Assembly (NCBI GenBank): GCA_025201845.1
Contig: MU604017.1
Location: 1 to 64,000, forward strand
Direction: 5' to 3'
DNA from: Martensiomyces pterosporus
Lineage: Eukaryota; Kickxellomycota; Kickxellomycetes; Kickxellales; Kickxellaceae
DNA length: 64,000 bases
A program made the translations under genes and the position numbers. Of the stretch, positions 18,172 through 28,922 are shown in pieces. The notes under the pieces were generated by a model. That model did not search any database. It was not told the DNA's origin and saw only the letters and a list, made by a program, of their open reading frames with translations. Each line of letters opens with the position of its first letter. The first letter of the stretch is position 1.

Positions 18172-21162
18172 TTAGGGATTTACATGAGGATATTGCTGCT
18201 GCTGCTGGCTTTGGTGGTGGTGGTGGTGATGTGGCTGCTGGCTGTGCGCCAAGCGAAGTGCGTCGCCGTTGTGCACAGCCGAAGCAGACGCGAGCTCCGC
18301 CAGCGATGGGAGCTGGCGGCCGGGGTCGTGCTTGGAGCTCGAGGTGGGAATGTGGGCAGTCTGCGCCTGTGCCAGTGGCGGGCGCTGCGACGAGGACGGC
18401 TGCTGCACTTGCATCTGCTGCCTATATGCCTGGCCACTGGCGCTGGGCTGCAGGCTGGACGCTCCATGAAGCGAGCCCGTTCCTGCAAAGGAGCTGGGTC
18501 CAGAGCCGCCGTACCGCCCGTCCTGGCCGGGTCCCAGTGGCGGCAGTGGTGTCTGCGATGCTGGGCTTTGTGCCGAGCCAGGGATAGACGATCCGGTAAT
18601 GCTGGCTGTCCGGCTAAAGTACGAGTCAGATCTCGAAACGATGGGCGGTGACATGGGGATGTTTATCGAGCCACCAATCCCGCGCGACCCGCCACTATCG
18701 CCGCTGCCTCCCTTGTTTGTGGTGCCAGTTGAGGATGTGCCTGGTTTAGCACCTGACACGCCGTGGCTGTTGACAGGCTGCATCGATGAGTGCTGAAGGG
18801 ACAGCGCCGGTTGATGACTGTCGCTCGGTACTGCTACTCCGTGGGCTGAAGAAATGCTTGGAAGCTCAGGGATCGTGCTGTGTCTGCGATAGTCACCGTT
18901 TACCGAAGATTGAACGAGTCCTGCTGCTGACAAGGGATAGCGGCTGCGCTGCTGCTGCTGCGAGGATGCAGGTGAGATGGGCGACATAGATTGCTGCTGC
19001 TGAGGCGAATTGTGGCTGTGGCGGGGATAGCTGCTGCTGGAGCCAGCGTCCGCATTGTTGAGCAGCTGGGTACCATTTGCAGTGTACGACGATACCAGCG
19101 GTGCAGTAAAAGGCGCTGATGGCTGCTGCTGATGGTACTGGTGGTGGTGGTGCTGCTGCTCCTGCACCATGGCAGAGGACCCAGCGGTACTGGGCACCAG
19201 CGAGTTGTTGGCCAGAGCAGACGGGGACATCAGGTGCGGCTGCTTTTCCTGATGTTGCTCCTGCTTTACCGCAAACGACGACGGAGTCAGGGTCTCAAAC
19301 TGGTGATCCTGCTGCTGTTGGTGTACTTGCACATCCGGAGCCGCCAACTTTTGCACGCCGTTCTTGGAGCGAGATGACTGCGTACCCTTTGTCGCGCCTG
19401 CAGAGGTGGGTGCTGCCGCTGGCGTGGATGATGACGACGATGACGAGGTATTTGGCGACGCGCTAGCTCCACCGCCCTGCTTGTGATTGCTGCGATCCTG
19501 CCGCTTTCGCTGCATGCTGGACGAGGTGTCGTAGCGCTGGCGCTTGCGGATGACGTCTGTCTTGAGCGAGATCGGCCGGTTCTCCTTGTGGAGCTTGTAG
19601 TAGAGGCCACAGGCGTTGCACAGCGGGTTGCCCTTCTCGTCTCGCCGCCACAGCGGAGTCGTGGTCGTTTTGCAGTTTGTGCACTCTGTCTTTTCAGCCT
19701 CCTCAACCATTCCATCCTTGCGTGCAGAGTTGGAGCGCAGCGACTTTGGCCGGTGCGTATGGTGCAGCTTGTAGTAGAGGCCGCAGGCATTGCACAGCAG
19801 CGTCTCGTCGACTGAACGCCGCCACAGCGGAGTGGATGTGACACCGCAGTTGTCGCAAATGGGCCCATCGTGCTTCTTTGTCTGCTCCTGTTGCATCGGC
19901 ATGTGCTGGCCCATCCCGTACGGCGCTCCCATCGGCATTGGCCCCGGATACGGCATGCCGTTCCACATACCCTGGCCGCCGGCAAAGTCGCTCATTGGCA
20001 GCCCAGGAGTCGGTCCACCACCCAGCGACGCAAACCCAAACTGCGACCAGTCGGCGCTGTTTGCCGAAAAGATGTCGTCGAGCGTGATTTCAATCTGCGG
20101 TGGGTCCAGATCGAATCCGCTGGACAAGAAGCTCGAAGGCCCAAAAGACATAAAGTCCGATGCCTGCACCTCTTCCGCTCCAGCAGCAGCACTGCCCAGC
20201 TGTGTGTTAGGGCTGGCGCCAAACCCATGTCCGTGTCCAGACGCGATAGACACTCCGCCATCAATCGCATTGGATGCTGATGCTGATGCCGACGCCGACG
20301 TCGATGCTAGTGCTGATGCGCCAGAAGTGGCAGCATCACTGGTAGCCGCGTCCATAGCGGATACATTGGATATCTTGTTGTTTGACAGGGGGCCAATGCC
20401 CGCAGCCGTCAGCGCATCGTCTACTGCGGAATCATTGGCAGTAGATGGAACTCCCACGCCTACCGCGATGGCCGAGGTTGTGTCGAGTTCATCTAGCGGC
20501 CCCGAGCCATCGCTGGGTAGACTTTCTGGATGTGCAGTGCTTGGGCCCGCTGGGCGACCGCTTGCTGTGTGCTGTGAGGCTGGTGCCTTGTCTTTGCTCC
20601 TTGTTTTGCTGGTGGATGCCGCTGCTGCCGACACTGCAGCGGCTCGGTTGCTCTTGTTGCCTGCATGTCGCAGAGCGCCGTGAGAGGAAAGATCGAGCTC
20701 TTGCATGGCTGTGTTTGCCAGCGCAGGATCCGCAGCAGCAGGTGCGCGCTGCGGCGACCTGTTTGCATTGCTTGCTCTAGCGCGGCCGTTGGCCGGCGAG
20801 GGCGCGAGCTCAGCAGCCTGTGCCTCCGCTCTATCCAGTCTATCTCCGGCCTTGCCTAAGCGCACCTTAATCTGCACAGGCTTTGTTTTGCGAATAAAAT
20901 CCGGACGACGAATAGTCTTCTCCAGCTGCATCGTTGTGGCCGGCGAAAGCTTTCGATAGTCCTTGCCCTTGCCACGAGCCTCCAGCAATTGGTGCAGATG
21001 CCACAGCCGCCACGACAGGTTTTCCAGGCGTGAGCCGTTCTCTAGCGAGTCCTTGACCTTAGTGCACACGCGCCATAGGGTGGAGAGGTCGTTGACATCA
21101 TCGATTTCATCGAACGGCGAAAAGAGCTTTGTCCCCTTGATTTTGAGCAGAATAGGGGCCAT
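18172..21162 (-). CDS. GATA transcription factor with AreA-type N-terminal domain and two zinc fingers
   Basis: Sequence-specific nuclear regulator, probably of nitrogen metabolism. Single exon, 996 aa, ATG at 21162. Residues about 26-62 ([16 protein letters not shown]...[12 protein letters not shown]) match the AreA/Gln3 GATA-like N-terminal domain. Two C-x2-C-x17-C-x2-C fingers follow: C436, C439, C457, C460 and C494, C497, C515, C518, each with TPLWRR and [12 protein letters not shown]. The linker is 33 residues and contains no extra cysteines, unlike the siderophore repressors SREA/URBS1. Beyond the fingers, about 450 residues are Gln/Ser/His-rich with several poly-Gln/His runs (GTTGCTG tracts in DNA). 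AreA itself has one finger, so this is a two-finger variant. The target is not determinable here. Confidence 0.9.
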   Translation of the reverse strand: MAPILLKIKGTKLFSPFDEIDDVNDLSTLWRVCTKVKDSLENGSRLENLSWRLWHLHQLLEARGKGKDYRKLSPATTMQLEKTIRRPDFIRKTKPVQIKVRLGKAGDRLDRAEAQAAELAPSPANGRARASNANRSPQRAPAAADPALANTAMQELDLSSHGALRHAGNKSNRAAAVSAAAASTSKTRSKDKAPASQHTASGRPAGPSTAHPESLPSDGSGPLDELDTTSAIAVGVGVPSTANDSAVDDALTAAGIGPLSNNKISNVSAMDAATSDAATSGASALASTSASASASASNAIDGGVSIASGHGHGFGASPNTQLGSAAAGAEEVQASDFMSFGPSSFLSSGFDLDPPQIEITLDDIFSANSADWSQFGFASLGGGPTPGLPMSDFAGGQGMWNGMPYPGPMPMGAPYGMGQHMPMQQEQTKKHDGPICDNCGVTSTPLWRRSVDETLLCNACGLYYKLHHTHRPKSLRSNSARKDGMVEEAEKTECTNCKTTTTPLWRRDEKGNPLCNACGLYYKLHKENRPISLKTDVIRKRQRYDTSSSMQRKRQDRSNHKQGGGASASPNTSSSSSSSTPAAAPTSAGATKGTQSSRSKNGVQKLAAPDVQVHQQQQDHQFETLTPSSFAVKQEQHQEKQPHLMSPSALANNSLVPSTAGSSAMVQEQQHHHHQYHQQQPSAPFTAPLVSSYTANGTQLLNNADAGSSSSYPRHSHNSPQQQQSMSPISPASSQQQQRSRYPLSAAGLVQSSVNGDYRRHSTIPELPSISSAHGVAVPSDSHQPALSLQHSSMQPVNSHGVSGAKPGTSSTGTTNKGGSGDSGGSRGIGGSINIPMSPPIVSRSDSYFSRTASITGSSIPGSAQSPASQTPLPPLGPGQDGRYGGSGPSSFAGTGSLHGASSLQPSASGQAYRQQMQVQQPSSSQRPPLAQAQTAHIPTSSSKHDPGRQLPSLAELASASAVHNGDALRLAHSQQPHHHHHHQSQQQQQYPHVNP

Positions 21163-21256
21163 ATCCTACTACCTCACAGCGGCCTTTGTTGTGCCCGCTA
21201 TGCTGCCCTTAGAAGCGATCCGTGCGTGTGTGCGTTTGCCGTATGCGCTGCTTGCG

Positions 21257-21262
21257 TATATA
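21257..21262 (-). promoter_or_regulatory. Candidate TATA box of the GATA factor gene
   Basis: TATATA in a GC-rich context (GCGTATATATGCG on the plus strand), about 95 bp upstream of the ATG at 21162. Position and context fit; nothing else tests it. Confidence 0.4.
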
Positions 21263-22748
21263 TGCGTGGGTGGGGCCGATGCTAGCTTTGTACACGAGCT
21301 GGTACGCACTATACAGCAGCGTTCTGTGGTTGCCTCTTTGTTGTTCGGGATGGCTGGCTGTGCCCGTGGGCGCGAGGCTAGCGCAGAGACTCGAGGTGTG
21401 GGGGTGTGCTGAGCAAAGCGGGGGAGGCAACAGCAAAGCGAAAGGGAGGCAAAGGTGTGAGGGCGTGTACAGCCGTGGCGATTTGAGCACGTTGGTTCTC
21501 AAGCAGGAGCACTCGAGAAGGCGGAGGGAGGTTTGGCGATACCAGGACAGGTGTGGTGGTACCTGTGAGGCTGGAAAAGTATGCGGCTTTGTGTGTTAGC
21601 GGGAAAATTGGTGAGTAATAAGAGCAGGAAGAGACCTGCTTGGACTGGCGTTGAAATTCCACTAAAACACAGGAGGGGAAAGCGAAGCAGCCCTAGCGTG
21701 TATTCTCTCCGTTTGTCAATAGCAGCAGAGGATGCAGGGCAAAGCCGGGCGGCGTGTGCTGGCTGCCTCCACGAGGTAGGGGCAAGCTATAAGCCGAAAA
21801 GAGCAGGCAGATATATGCGGGTGCAGTGGGGCCTGATAAGTGCCGTCCACAGAGGGCAGGGTTCTTGCGCGAGGAGTGTGGCTAGGCTGCAACAGCCAAG
21901 GGTGTGCGAGTAGTAGAACGTAGAGAGAAGACCGGCGTAGAAGTAGAGCAAAGTGCGCGGGACACGGGAGAGTAAGAGCAGAAAAGAAGATGCAGCAAGC
22001 AGAGAAGCCCAAGAGGAAGAGGGTAGCCTTTGCCGCTCTGTCGAGCCATTCAGCTGCCGGCGTCTGTGCCTACATCTGCCTTCTCGGCTGTGCTGTTGGG
22101 GAGCGAAATAAAATGGCAGGTATTTTGCAAGGCGAACGAATCCCCTGATTGCCTCTTTCGCCAGCACCCGCTCATCACGCGTGCCTCGCACACTGCCTTT
22201 CCCCCTCCTTTCTCCCCTGCCCACGCAGCACTGAGCTTTGTGGCCAGCGCCAGCCATGCCATAGGGCTTCTTTTGTTGGGTTGTGGCATGTCCTTTGCTG
22301 CTGCTGCTGCTTCTGCCGAGTCAGCCGTAGAAGATGCGGCAATACGCTGACCAGGTTTCCCTGGTCCTTTGGCGCAGAGCGAAATAAAAAAAGCAGCATC
22401 TGCACAAGACAGGCTCTGCGCTCGGGCTTATCTCCGCCAATGAGAGTCACAGGGATTGCCTTCATGTATTGTGCCAGCAGCTGGTTGGGACCCGGGGTGG
22501 AGTGCATTTGGGTGCGCACAGGCTGGCTGAAAGAGCAGCCGAGCAGGCAGGGTGTGCCGTTAGGCATAGAGCAGCAGTGGGCTGCTGCTGGTCCAATGTA
22601 TGGCAGCAGGAGAGGCTGGATTTGCTGAGAGGAGAGGCGAGAGTCCTTGTCCTCAACGCAGCATGTACGGTGATGTCGCCTTTGATTCCCAGGTGGCAGG
22701 CGACAGTGTATTGAGGCGATTAAATAGGCAGGGTACCACCACTGCTAC

Positions 22749-22810
22749 TATGCTACCGCTGCTATGCTACCGCTACTATGCTACCGCTACTATGCTACCA
22801 TTACTGCTAC
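22749..22810. repeat. 14-nt minisatellite
   Basis: Tandem units TATGCTACCGCTGC, then TATGCTACCGCTAC twice, then a longer variant TATGCTACCATTACTGCTAC. It lies downstream of NCS1 on the minus strand. The two middle units are identical. Confidence 0.85.
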
Positions 22811-22903
22811 TATTTATACGTATTTGCCGTTGGCAACAGGACACAAGAGAGCCAGACTGAATGGCTGGAGCACTGAAAACAAAGAGCTGACTCTAAGAAA
22901 CCG

Positions 22904-23702
22904 CTACACCAAGCCGTCGTACAAGTTCAGCGCCTGCATGATGAGCGGATCCTGGTGTGAGCCTTCCTTGAACTCTGCCATATCGATCTTTCCATCATTG
23001 TTCTTGTCCATGAGCCTAAAGATCTTGTCCACACGCTTCTCTGGCGTGTCCTCGTCCTCCGGCAGCTGCACCATGCTGCCAACCATGCGATATATGGCGT
23101 CCACTATTTTCAGCATCTCGTCCTGTGTGATGTATCCGTCGTTGTCAATGTCATACAGCTCGAACGCCCACTTGAGCTTCTCATCTGACGAGCCGCGCGA
23201 CGTAATCGACAGCGCTTGCAAGAACTCCTTGAAATCGATGGTGCCGTTGTGGTTGCGATCAAACACCTCGAATATGTAGTCTGCGAACCGCGATGGGTCG
23301 CCGAACGGGAAAAACTGCTTGTATATGCCCTTAAAGTCGGCTCTGTTCAGCTCACCGGATGGGCAGTCTTTCAGAAATCCCTTGTGCCATTGCTGGATCT
23401 CCTTGCGCTCAACTACAGCCACGTCAGTCAGTTAGAGATGGAAGACGAGCAGCATGCATGCGTGTCGCCAGTCCGTGAGAGTCAGCAAAGCAGGGCAAAT
23501 GGGCATGCGGGCACATTGCAACATACGCGTGCGAACCACCACTCTCGCTCCAACCAGGCGGGCGCGCAATGTCCAGCCTGTTAATTCTGGAATGCGAGCA
23601 GCAAAAGTAGCAGAATGTGCGCTGAGGTGTCTACGTACAGCTTGTGGAGCTTTGCAATTCTGTGAGCTGCTCTGTCGATAGTTTGCTGTTTGACTTTCCC
23701 AT
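22904..23702 (-). CDS. NCS1: Neuronal calcium sensor 1 / frequenin homologue
   Basis: EF-hand calcium sensor that in yeast (Frq1) activates the phosphatidylinositol 4-kinase Pik1. Exons 23702-23639 and 23412-22904 on the minus strand, 225-nt intron, give exactly 190 aa, the family length. Exon 1 starts MGKSNSKLS, a textbook N-myristoylation site, and the junction restores [12 protein letters not shown], the expected helix. EF1 is degenerate (CPSG in the loop), as in the family. EF2, EF3 and EF4 loops are canonical: [24 protein letters not shown] and [12 protein letters not shown]. Without exon 1 the protein would lose its membrane anchor. Confidence is high. Confidence 0.95.
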
Positions 23703-25270
23703 GTGCCGAGTATAGACTGGTGGCTAGCTTGCTGGGCGAGGGCTGAATTGGCTGTAATGTCGGGGTGTATCGAGGACCGTGGGAAGGCAGGGAGTGTGCA
23801 GCGCAAGGCGGCTAGGAAAAGGAGAGAGAAGGCAACGTATTGTGGGGGTCTGGAGGTGGGCGGCGAGGGTGGGTGGACCAGCGCTTTATTAGGGACAGCT
23901 GCACGCCCCGCCCCACTCAACCGCACCGGCGCACACCTGTTTTGCTTGGCTTTTTTGCCCACCTTTCCGCATCCACACAATCCCACATCACAGCCGCACG
24001 GCGTGATTGGCTGCATGTGTTGAGGAGAAAGTGGAGGCAATCTGTGGTGATGCATGCTTGTTCTCTGCGCGAAGCTTCCAAGCCCTCAACAGAAATCACC
24101 CAGGCGAGCCCAGCGATCCAGTCAAAACGCCATAGAACGCTCAATGTGTTCTAGCGTGGAACACTTCGCAGACGGGAGTGGTGCGCCCACCTGCATCCGC
24201 ATGGGAGCACAATGCCGTCCTGCTTTGCAATCGCAGCAGCAAAAACGACAGCGTCTGCGCTGCCCATGTCTGTCTGGTGATGCCTTTGCACACTGCTGTC
24301 TTCTTCGGCGACATTTCTACATATCCCCCTCGCTGGCAGCAGGAGCATCACGCTGGATGAGATGCGTGCGCGCTGCAAGTTTCTAAGCAGGCGCTTGGCT
24401 GTCTGCTCACATCGCTGAATCACGGGAATATCCGCGCTGATGCTTCTGAGATAATAATATTCCGCCGTACATTAACCAAGGAATTTGCCCACATTCCAAT
24501 GGCACAATATTCTCCTCCTCCCCCGCACACACGCACACCAAAATCGCCTTGGGCTCCGCATTTTGTGCTCAGTACGCAGTGCGCGGATGGATGGCTGTAC
24601 AGCATCACGCCTCAGGCTATTGCCGCCCAAGTCGTTCCTTGCGCCCCTCGCTTCCTTCCCCGCCTTTTTGCGCTCCACAATGCATCTTCTCTATCTCTCT
24701 TTTTCTTCGCTTACCCCGCACCTCCTTGCAGAGGATGTAGTAGCGGCATAATACAACGAGGGGTAGTGTGTCCGTGTGGGCCACAGCATTCTTAGTTTCA
24801 TCTTCTCCATGCGGCCTCAGCCAAAGCGAATACACATTCTCTCATATACAATGTCGCCAGGGAATGGCTTTTTGCCTGCAATATGCCTCGTTTTCTCTCG
24901 CTTATAGTGTTTGCTGCACCACTGTGCACCAAGCAAGGCAGGGTGCGGGTCATCTCCAGGCTCCACCCCAAGTCTTTGCTCCAAGTATGGACAGTATATA
25001 TCACCATGTACATGGCGCTGCCTGCTTCTCTGGCCCAGCCTCTCTCCTCATTTTCCTTCAGCTGAAACCCAGATGCGTGGAATATACCTGCCTATTCTTT
25101 TGCCTCCTACACTCCGCTCCTCTTTTCGCGCACACCCCACTAGTCCCTGCTAATCCACTCATACATACTCCTGCTCTTGTTATTCTGGTGCCCAAGATAC
25201 CCAGCCCAGTTGGACGGGCTGTAGGCACACCTATTAGAAAGAAGCAGCCTGCTTGGAAGCAGAACTATAT
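23703..25270. other. Divergent intergenic region NCS1/velvet factor
   Basis: 1.57 kb between head-to-head genes with no supported ORF. A CT-rich stretch lies at about 24500-24730. TATATA at 24995-25000 is 270 bp before the velvet start codon and is a candidate TATA box. Nothing else seen. Confidence 0.45.
24995..25000 (+). promoter_or_regulatory. Candidate TATA box of the velvet gene
   Basis: ACAGTATATATCACC sits in otherwise GC/CT-rich DNA about 270 bp before the ATG at 25271. Assignment is by position only. Confidence 0.35.
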
Positions 25271-27791
25271 ATGAATACAAATACCTACTTGGTGGGCGAC
25301 AATCTCCAGCTCCTCTGCTCAGCTGCAGCAGAGGCTGCCGATGGGTTTGGGTATGTACCCTCGTTGTATTATGCTGCTAGCATGGCCCAGATGCCACCCT
25401 ATTGCTGCACGGTGCACTAATGCTGGGTTTGAGCTACACATAGATATGCATGCAAGCGGTATGAGCTGATCATCAGACAGCAGCCAAAGCGGTCCAGAGT
25501 GGGCAGTGTCAGCGAAAAGCGTACGTATATGTGAAACTATGAGTGGCTCTCTTTTTAGCTGCAATGCTGCTTTGTTTACACCGCTGCTCGACCGCGCCTT
25601 CTCCTTGGTGTGCCGCCACAGCAGCGCCATTCTTTATTCTCCATTTGTTCAATGTGTTTGCTACTGTATGCAATGTAGTCGACCGGCGGCCAATCGACCC
25701 CCCGCCCATCATCCAGCTTGTGCTTCATGATCCTCTGGATCCTTTCTCCCAGGCGTTCACAGCCAGCCCTGCATTCTTCATGCACGTGATGCTCATGGAC
25801 GAGGCTGGCGAAACCCCCGTCCGCCGCATCAAGGGCCACAAAGCCGCGGCTATGGCGGGCTCCATGGTCTCTCCACTCCACACTCTCCGCGACACAAGCA
25901 TGGTGCAGGGTGCTTATTTCGTCTTCAGCGACCTCAGCGTGCGCATGGAGGGCTCATTCCGTCTGCGCTTCGATCTCTTTGAGAATGAAGGGTTAGTACC
26001 TGCTTGGAATAGCAGAACCAAGAGCGCCTGTTTGTGCACTTTGTCCACGCTAACTGTGCTCTGGTGGCGGCTTTAACCGTTGCTTTTGTAGAGATGTGGT
26101 TCACAGTCGCGCCTCAGCAATGTCAGAGGCCTTTTCCGTGTACTCCCCAAAGCGCTTCCCCGGCATGATGGGTAAGGGCTGCTTGCGTTCTTCTTTGGCT
26201 ATGTTTTGTGCCAGCAATTCAAAAGGGTGGGACGCGTGCTGCCTTCTCCTCCCCGCTGCGCGTCTCCTCGAGCGGGGAATGCAGTGCTCTCCACTCGCCC
26301 CATTGCATACGGCCTGGCACATCTGCTAACCCGCATCTCTGTCCCACGCTGCTCCCTCTCGGTGTTTTAGAATCAACTCGCTTGTCAAAGCTGTTTGCTG
26401 ATCAGGGTCTGCGCATTCGCATTCGGACTGAGGCTGGAACCAAGAAACGCGGGAAAAAGACACCCGGCTGCTCAGCATCAAAGCGCCCCAGGCAGCTGAG
26501 CAACAGCGATGGACCATGCATCACGCTTGACATCCAGGCCGCCAGCGACTCTGGCATGGTCACGCACCCGGACACCAGCTCGGACTCGTCGCCAGCCTCT
26601 TCGCTAGCCAGTGGAATTCTGGGCACATCGGAGCAGCACAATCCCGGGCTGCTGATCTTCCAGCCAGACCCATTCTCCGTGTACAGAAACGAAGGCGAGA
26701 GTGTTGCACTGCCTGACCAGCAGTGCTGCCCATTCAAGGGCGGCGGCATCCGCTTCGATAGCCAGCTCGGGCGCAAGCAGCTCGCTAATCCACAGCCCGC
26801 CGCGCCGTTTTATGAGCCAAAGCTTCGCCACACAGTTGATATGAAGCCCGCACACTCGCTCAACCTCAGCGATATTGCAGCCGTCGCTCTGCTCGATAGT
26901 TTGAGTAATGGCAACCCAAAGATCGCTCCAGCGGCGCCATCATCATCTGCTTCACACATGCTGCCGCCACACACTTGTGTGAGCCTCGGTTACCCTCCTA
27001 GCTTTGGCCTAGCCGCAACGGGTGCTTCAGCGCTGGCCATGAACGCGCCTGCAAGCAACGTCGACGTGTCCCGAGCGGTGACGGACTCGTTTCAGCAGCC
27101 CACCGACGCGTTCTATTCGCTGGCCACGCCTAGCTTACACCTGAGCGTTCCGTTCTCAAACTACCGCATCACTGCTGCTCGCACACCCGATTCTCGCAAC
27201 AGCCTATCGTCGTCATCCTCCACATCGTCTTCATCCACGGTGCCCACTACACGCAGCACGCATGACTCGCTCTTCAACCCTGGGCTGTTCTTTGGCACAC
27301 CCTCGAGGATGCCCACCACGCTGCGCTCTAGTGGTCTTGGCCTGCACACAAGCGGAAGCGAACACTCGGCATTTCCACAAATGCCATTTGCATCCCGGGG
27401 ACTAAGCGATTCTCGCAACGGCAGCACCAGAGAGACAGCCGAACATGGAATAGGCAGCACCCAGAGCAGCGCTGGCGGCAGCGACGGTGTCGACAGCTTC
27501 AATAGCGGCTTGAAGCAGGAGCTAGCCAGCGATGGAGCGGCGCAAATGTTTGGACTTTCGGGTCATTTCAACCAGCACTTGGATCCGAGCACTGTGCAGA
27601 CCAGTAGTCGCATGGGGCTGGAGATTACCTTCCCTCAGCCCGTCCGCAGCAGCCTGCTGCATCCAGCAAGTGGCCCCGATGAGCCATGGGCTGGTGGGCT
27701 GTCGGCCATAAACATTGGCTTGTCTCATGCTGGCAGGGCTTCCACAACCATCACAAGACCCGACCACCACCACCCTGGGACACTCGTGTAA
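25271..27791 (+). CDS. Velvet-domain transcription factor with long disordered C-terminus
   Basis: Fungal regulator of development and secondary metabolism (VeA/VelB/VosA family; NF-kB-like DNA-binding fold). Five exons in phase: 25271-25350, 25444-25520, 25679-25991, 26092-26171 and 26371-27791, giving 656 aa. Velvet signatures: YELIIRQQPKRSR in exon 2, DRRPIDPPPIIQL at the start of exon 3, GAYFVFSDLSVRMEGSFRLRFDLFE, then FSVYSPKRFPGMM (exon 4) and STRLSKLFADQGLRIRIR (exon 5). A basic cluster KKRGKKTP...KRPRQ after the domain is a likely nuclear signal. The remaining about 420 residues are Ser/Pro-rich with no domain. VosA, VelB and VelC cannot be told apart by eye. The first exon (27 residues) is the least certain part. 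Confidence 0.88.
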
Positions 27792-28034
27792 GCTCCCGGC
27801 CAAAAGCATTACTATCTCACTCGCACACCTGCCTTTCCCGCTTCTCTTACTGGAAATACATCGGCTCCATCATCACCTGCCTTTCCCGTTTCTTGCACAT
27901 ACCCGCTTTTCCTAGCCGCTCCGGATTCACTCCAGTTTTTCTGCCGTTTGCATTTCATCTGTCTTTGACAATGGTGGTTTATGAATGAGCATGTGAAGGC
28001 GCTGTTCTGTATGTCTGAGTGTAATGTCGCTATC

Positions 28035-28396
28035 CTAGCCGCCGCTGACTGGCGGAATGATTGCTACTTCGTCCCCATCCTTGAGGGCAACAAGCGCCGT
28101 GTTTTCTGCGTCAGAGTACTCTTCGTTCACAGAAATCATCGCGGTTACTAGAATTGGCTCCAGGGCAGGGTGCCGCGACACGACGATGCTCAGAGCTGAC
28201 TCGAGCGTCGCTGGCTGCTGCTGTTGCGGGCTGCCAATCTCAACAACCTCACGCTCGACTCCCTGGGCTGCGTCCCGCGCTGACGCAAAATACAAGACGC
28301 TGACTGATACCTAAAAATACGGGAATGGCATGGCCCACTTAGCTGCTCGCTGTGCTTTTTTCAGATACACAGTGCCAGTGACTTTGTGCTTACCAT
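28035..28396 (-). CDS. MOCS2A: Molybdopterin synthase small (sulfur-carrier) subunit
   Basis: MoaD-type ubiquitin-like protein carrying sulfur as a C-terminal thiocarboxylate for molybdopterin synthesis. Exon 1 is just the ATG (28396-28394), followed at once by GTAAGC; exon 2 is 28310-28035. The 83-nt intron is in phase 0. Product 92 aa: MVSVSVLYFASARDAAQG at the N-terminus, a typical MoaD start, then NEEYSD, LKDGDEVAIIPPVSGG ending in the required Gly-Gly. Without the split ATG the only starts would be a TTG at 28295 or none, and strand beta-1 would be lost. The upstream flank faces ZC3HC1 (+). Presence of this gene implies molybdoenzymes, for example nitrate reductase. Confidence 0.88.
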
Positions 28397-28922
28397 GCTG
28401 CGGGGTTTGTTGAAGGGCGACAAAGAGAAGGGAGGGTGGCGCCAGTGTGTTTGTAGAAGATAGCAAGAGTATATGTAGAGGACAGCAAGAAAAGACAAGG
28501 CTGCTTTAACCACCTTTGGCCCTCTCGCGCCAGGGTTTGCAAGTATGGTCGGCAGATGTGTGCGCCCAAGACAATAGCGCTTTGCGCATCGCATGCCCAA
28601 AGCCAGCTCCGGCTACAGCTCTAAATCGGGCGTGCCTCTGGCGGAGCGGGGCTATTTCCTACTGGCGATCAACCCGAGCACCAGCACAGGCTGCATTGCC
28701 CTCTTCTCTGAAGCGGAGCTGACAGCTTATCTGCATCACATGACAGGGCACCATAACGCTGCGCCAAAGCGAGTGCTGCGATGGTCGTGCTTGGTGTAGG
28801 TGGCCTGGCTGGGCGACGCCATTTTCATAGCACGCACGAAAAAGATCACAACGCCCTCACCCATTTGTATTTATACCGCCCGCTGCCGCTCTGTTCTATC
28901 CACTGCACGCATCTGTCGAAAT
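28397..28922. promoter_or_regulatory. Divergent intergenic region MOCS2A/ZC3HC1
   Basis: 526 bp between head-to-head starts. It includes the doubtful small ORF at 28593-28799 listed separately. Confidence 0.4.
28593..28799 (+). CDS. Possible small protein of unknown function (68 aa)
   Basis: ATG at 28593, stop at 28797. The peptide (MPKASSGYSSKSG..., then GYFLLAINPSTSTGCIALFSEAELTAYLHH) is less biased than the surrounding noise ORFs and has a mixed hydrophobic pattern. It lies in the promoter region between MOCS2A and ZC3HC1 and ends 124 bp before the latter's ATG, so it could equally be an upstream ORF of that gene. No family recognised; uncertain. Confidence 0.3.
   Translation: MPKASSGYSSKSGVPLAERGYFLLAINPSTSTGCIALFSEAELTAYLHHMTGHHNAAPKRVLRWSCLV

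Larger units (their letters stand above)
21163..22903. other. Intergenic region upstream of the GATA gene
   Basis: 1.7 kb with no supported gene; ORF peptides are low-complexity and mutually inconsistent. Contains a TATATA box at about 21257-21262, 95 bp before the GATA start on the minus strand, and a 14-nt minisatellite at 22749-22810. The rest is GC-rich without recognisable structure. Confidence 0.5.
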
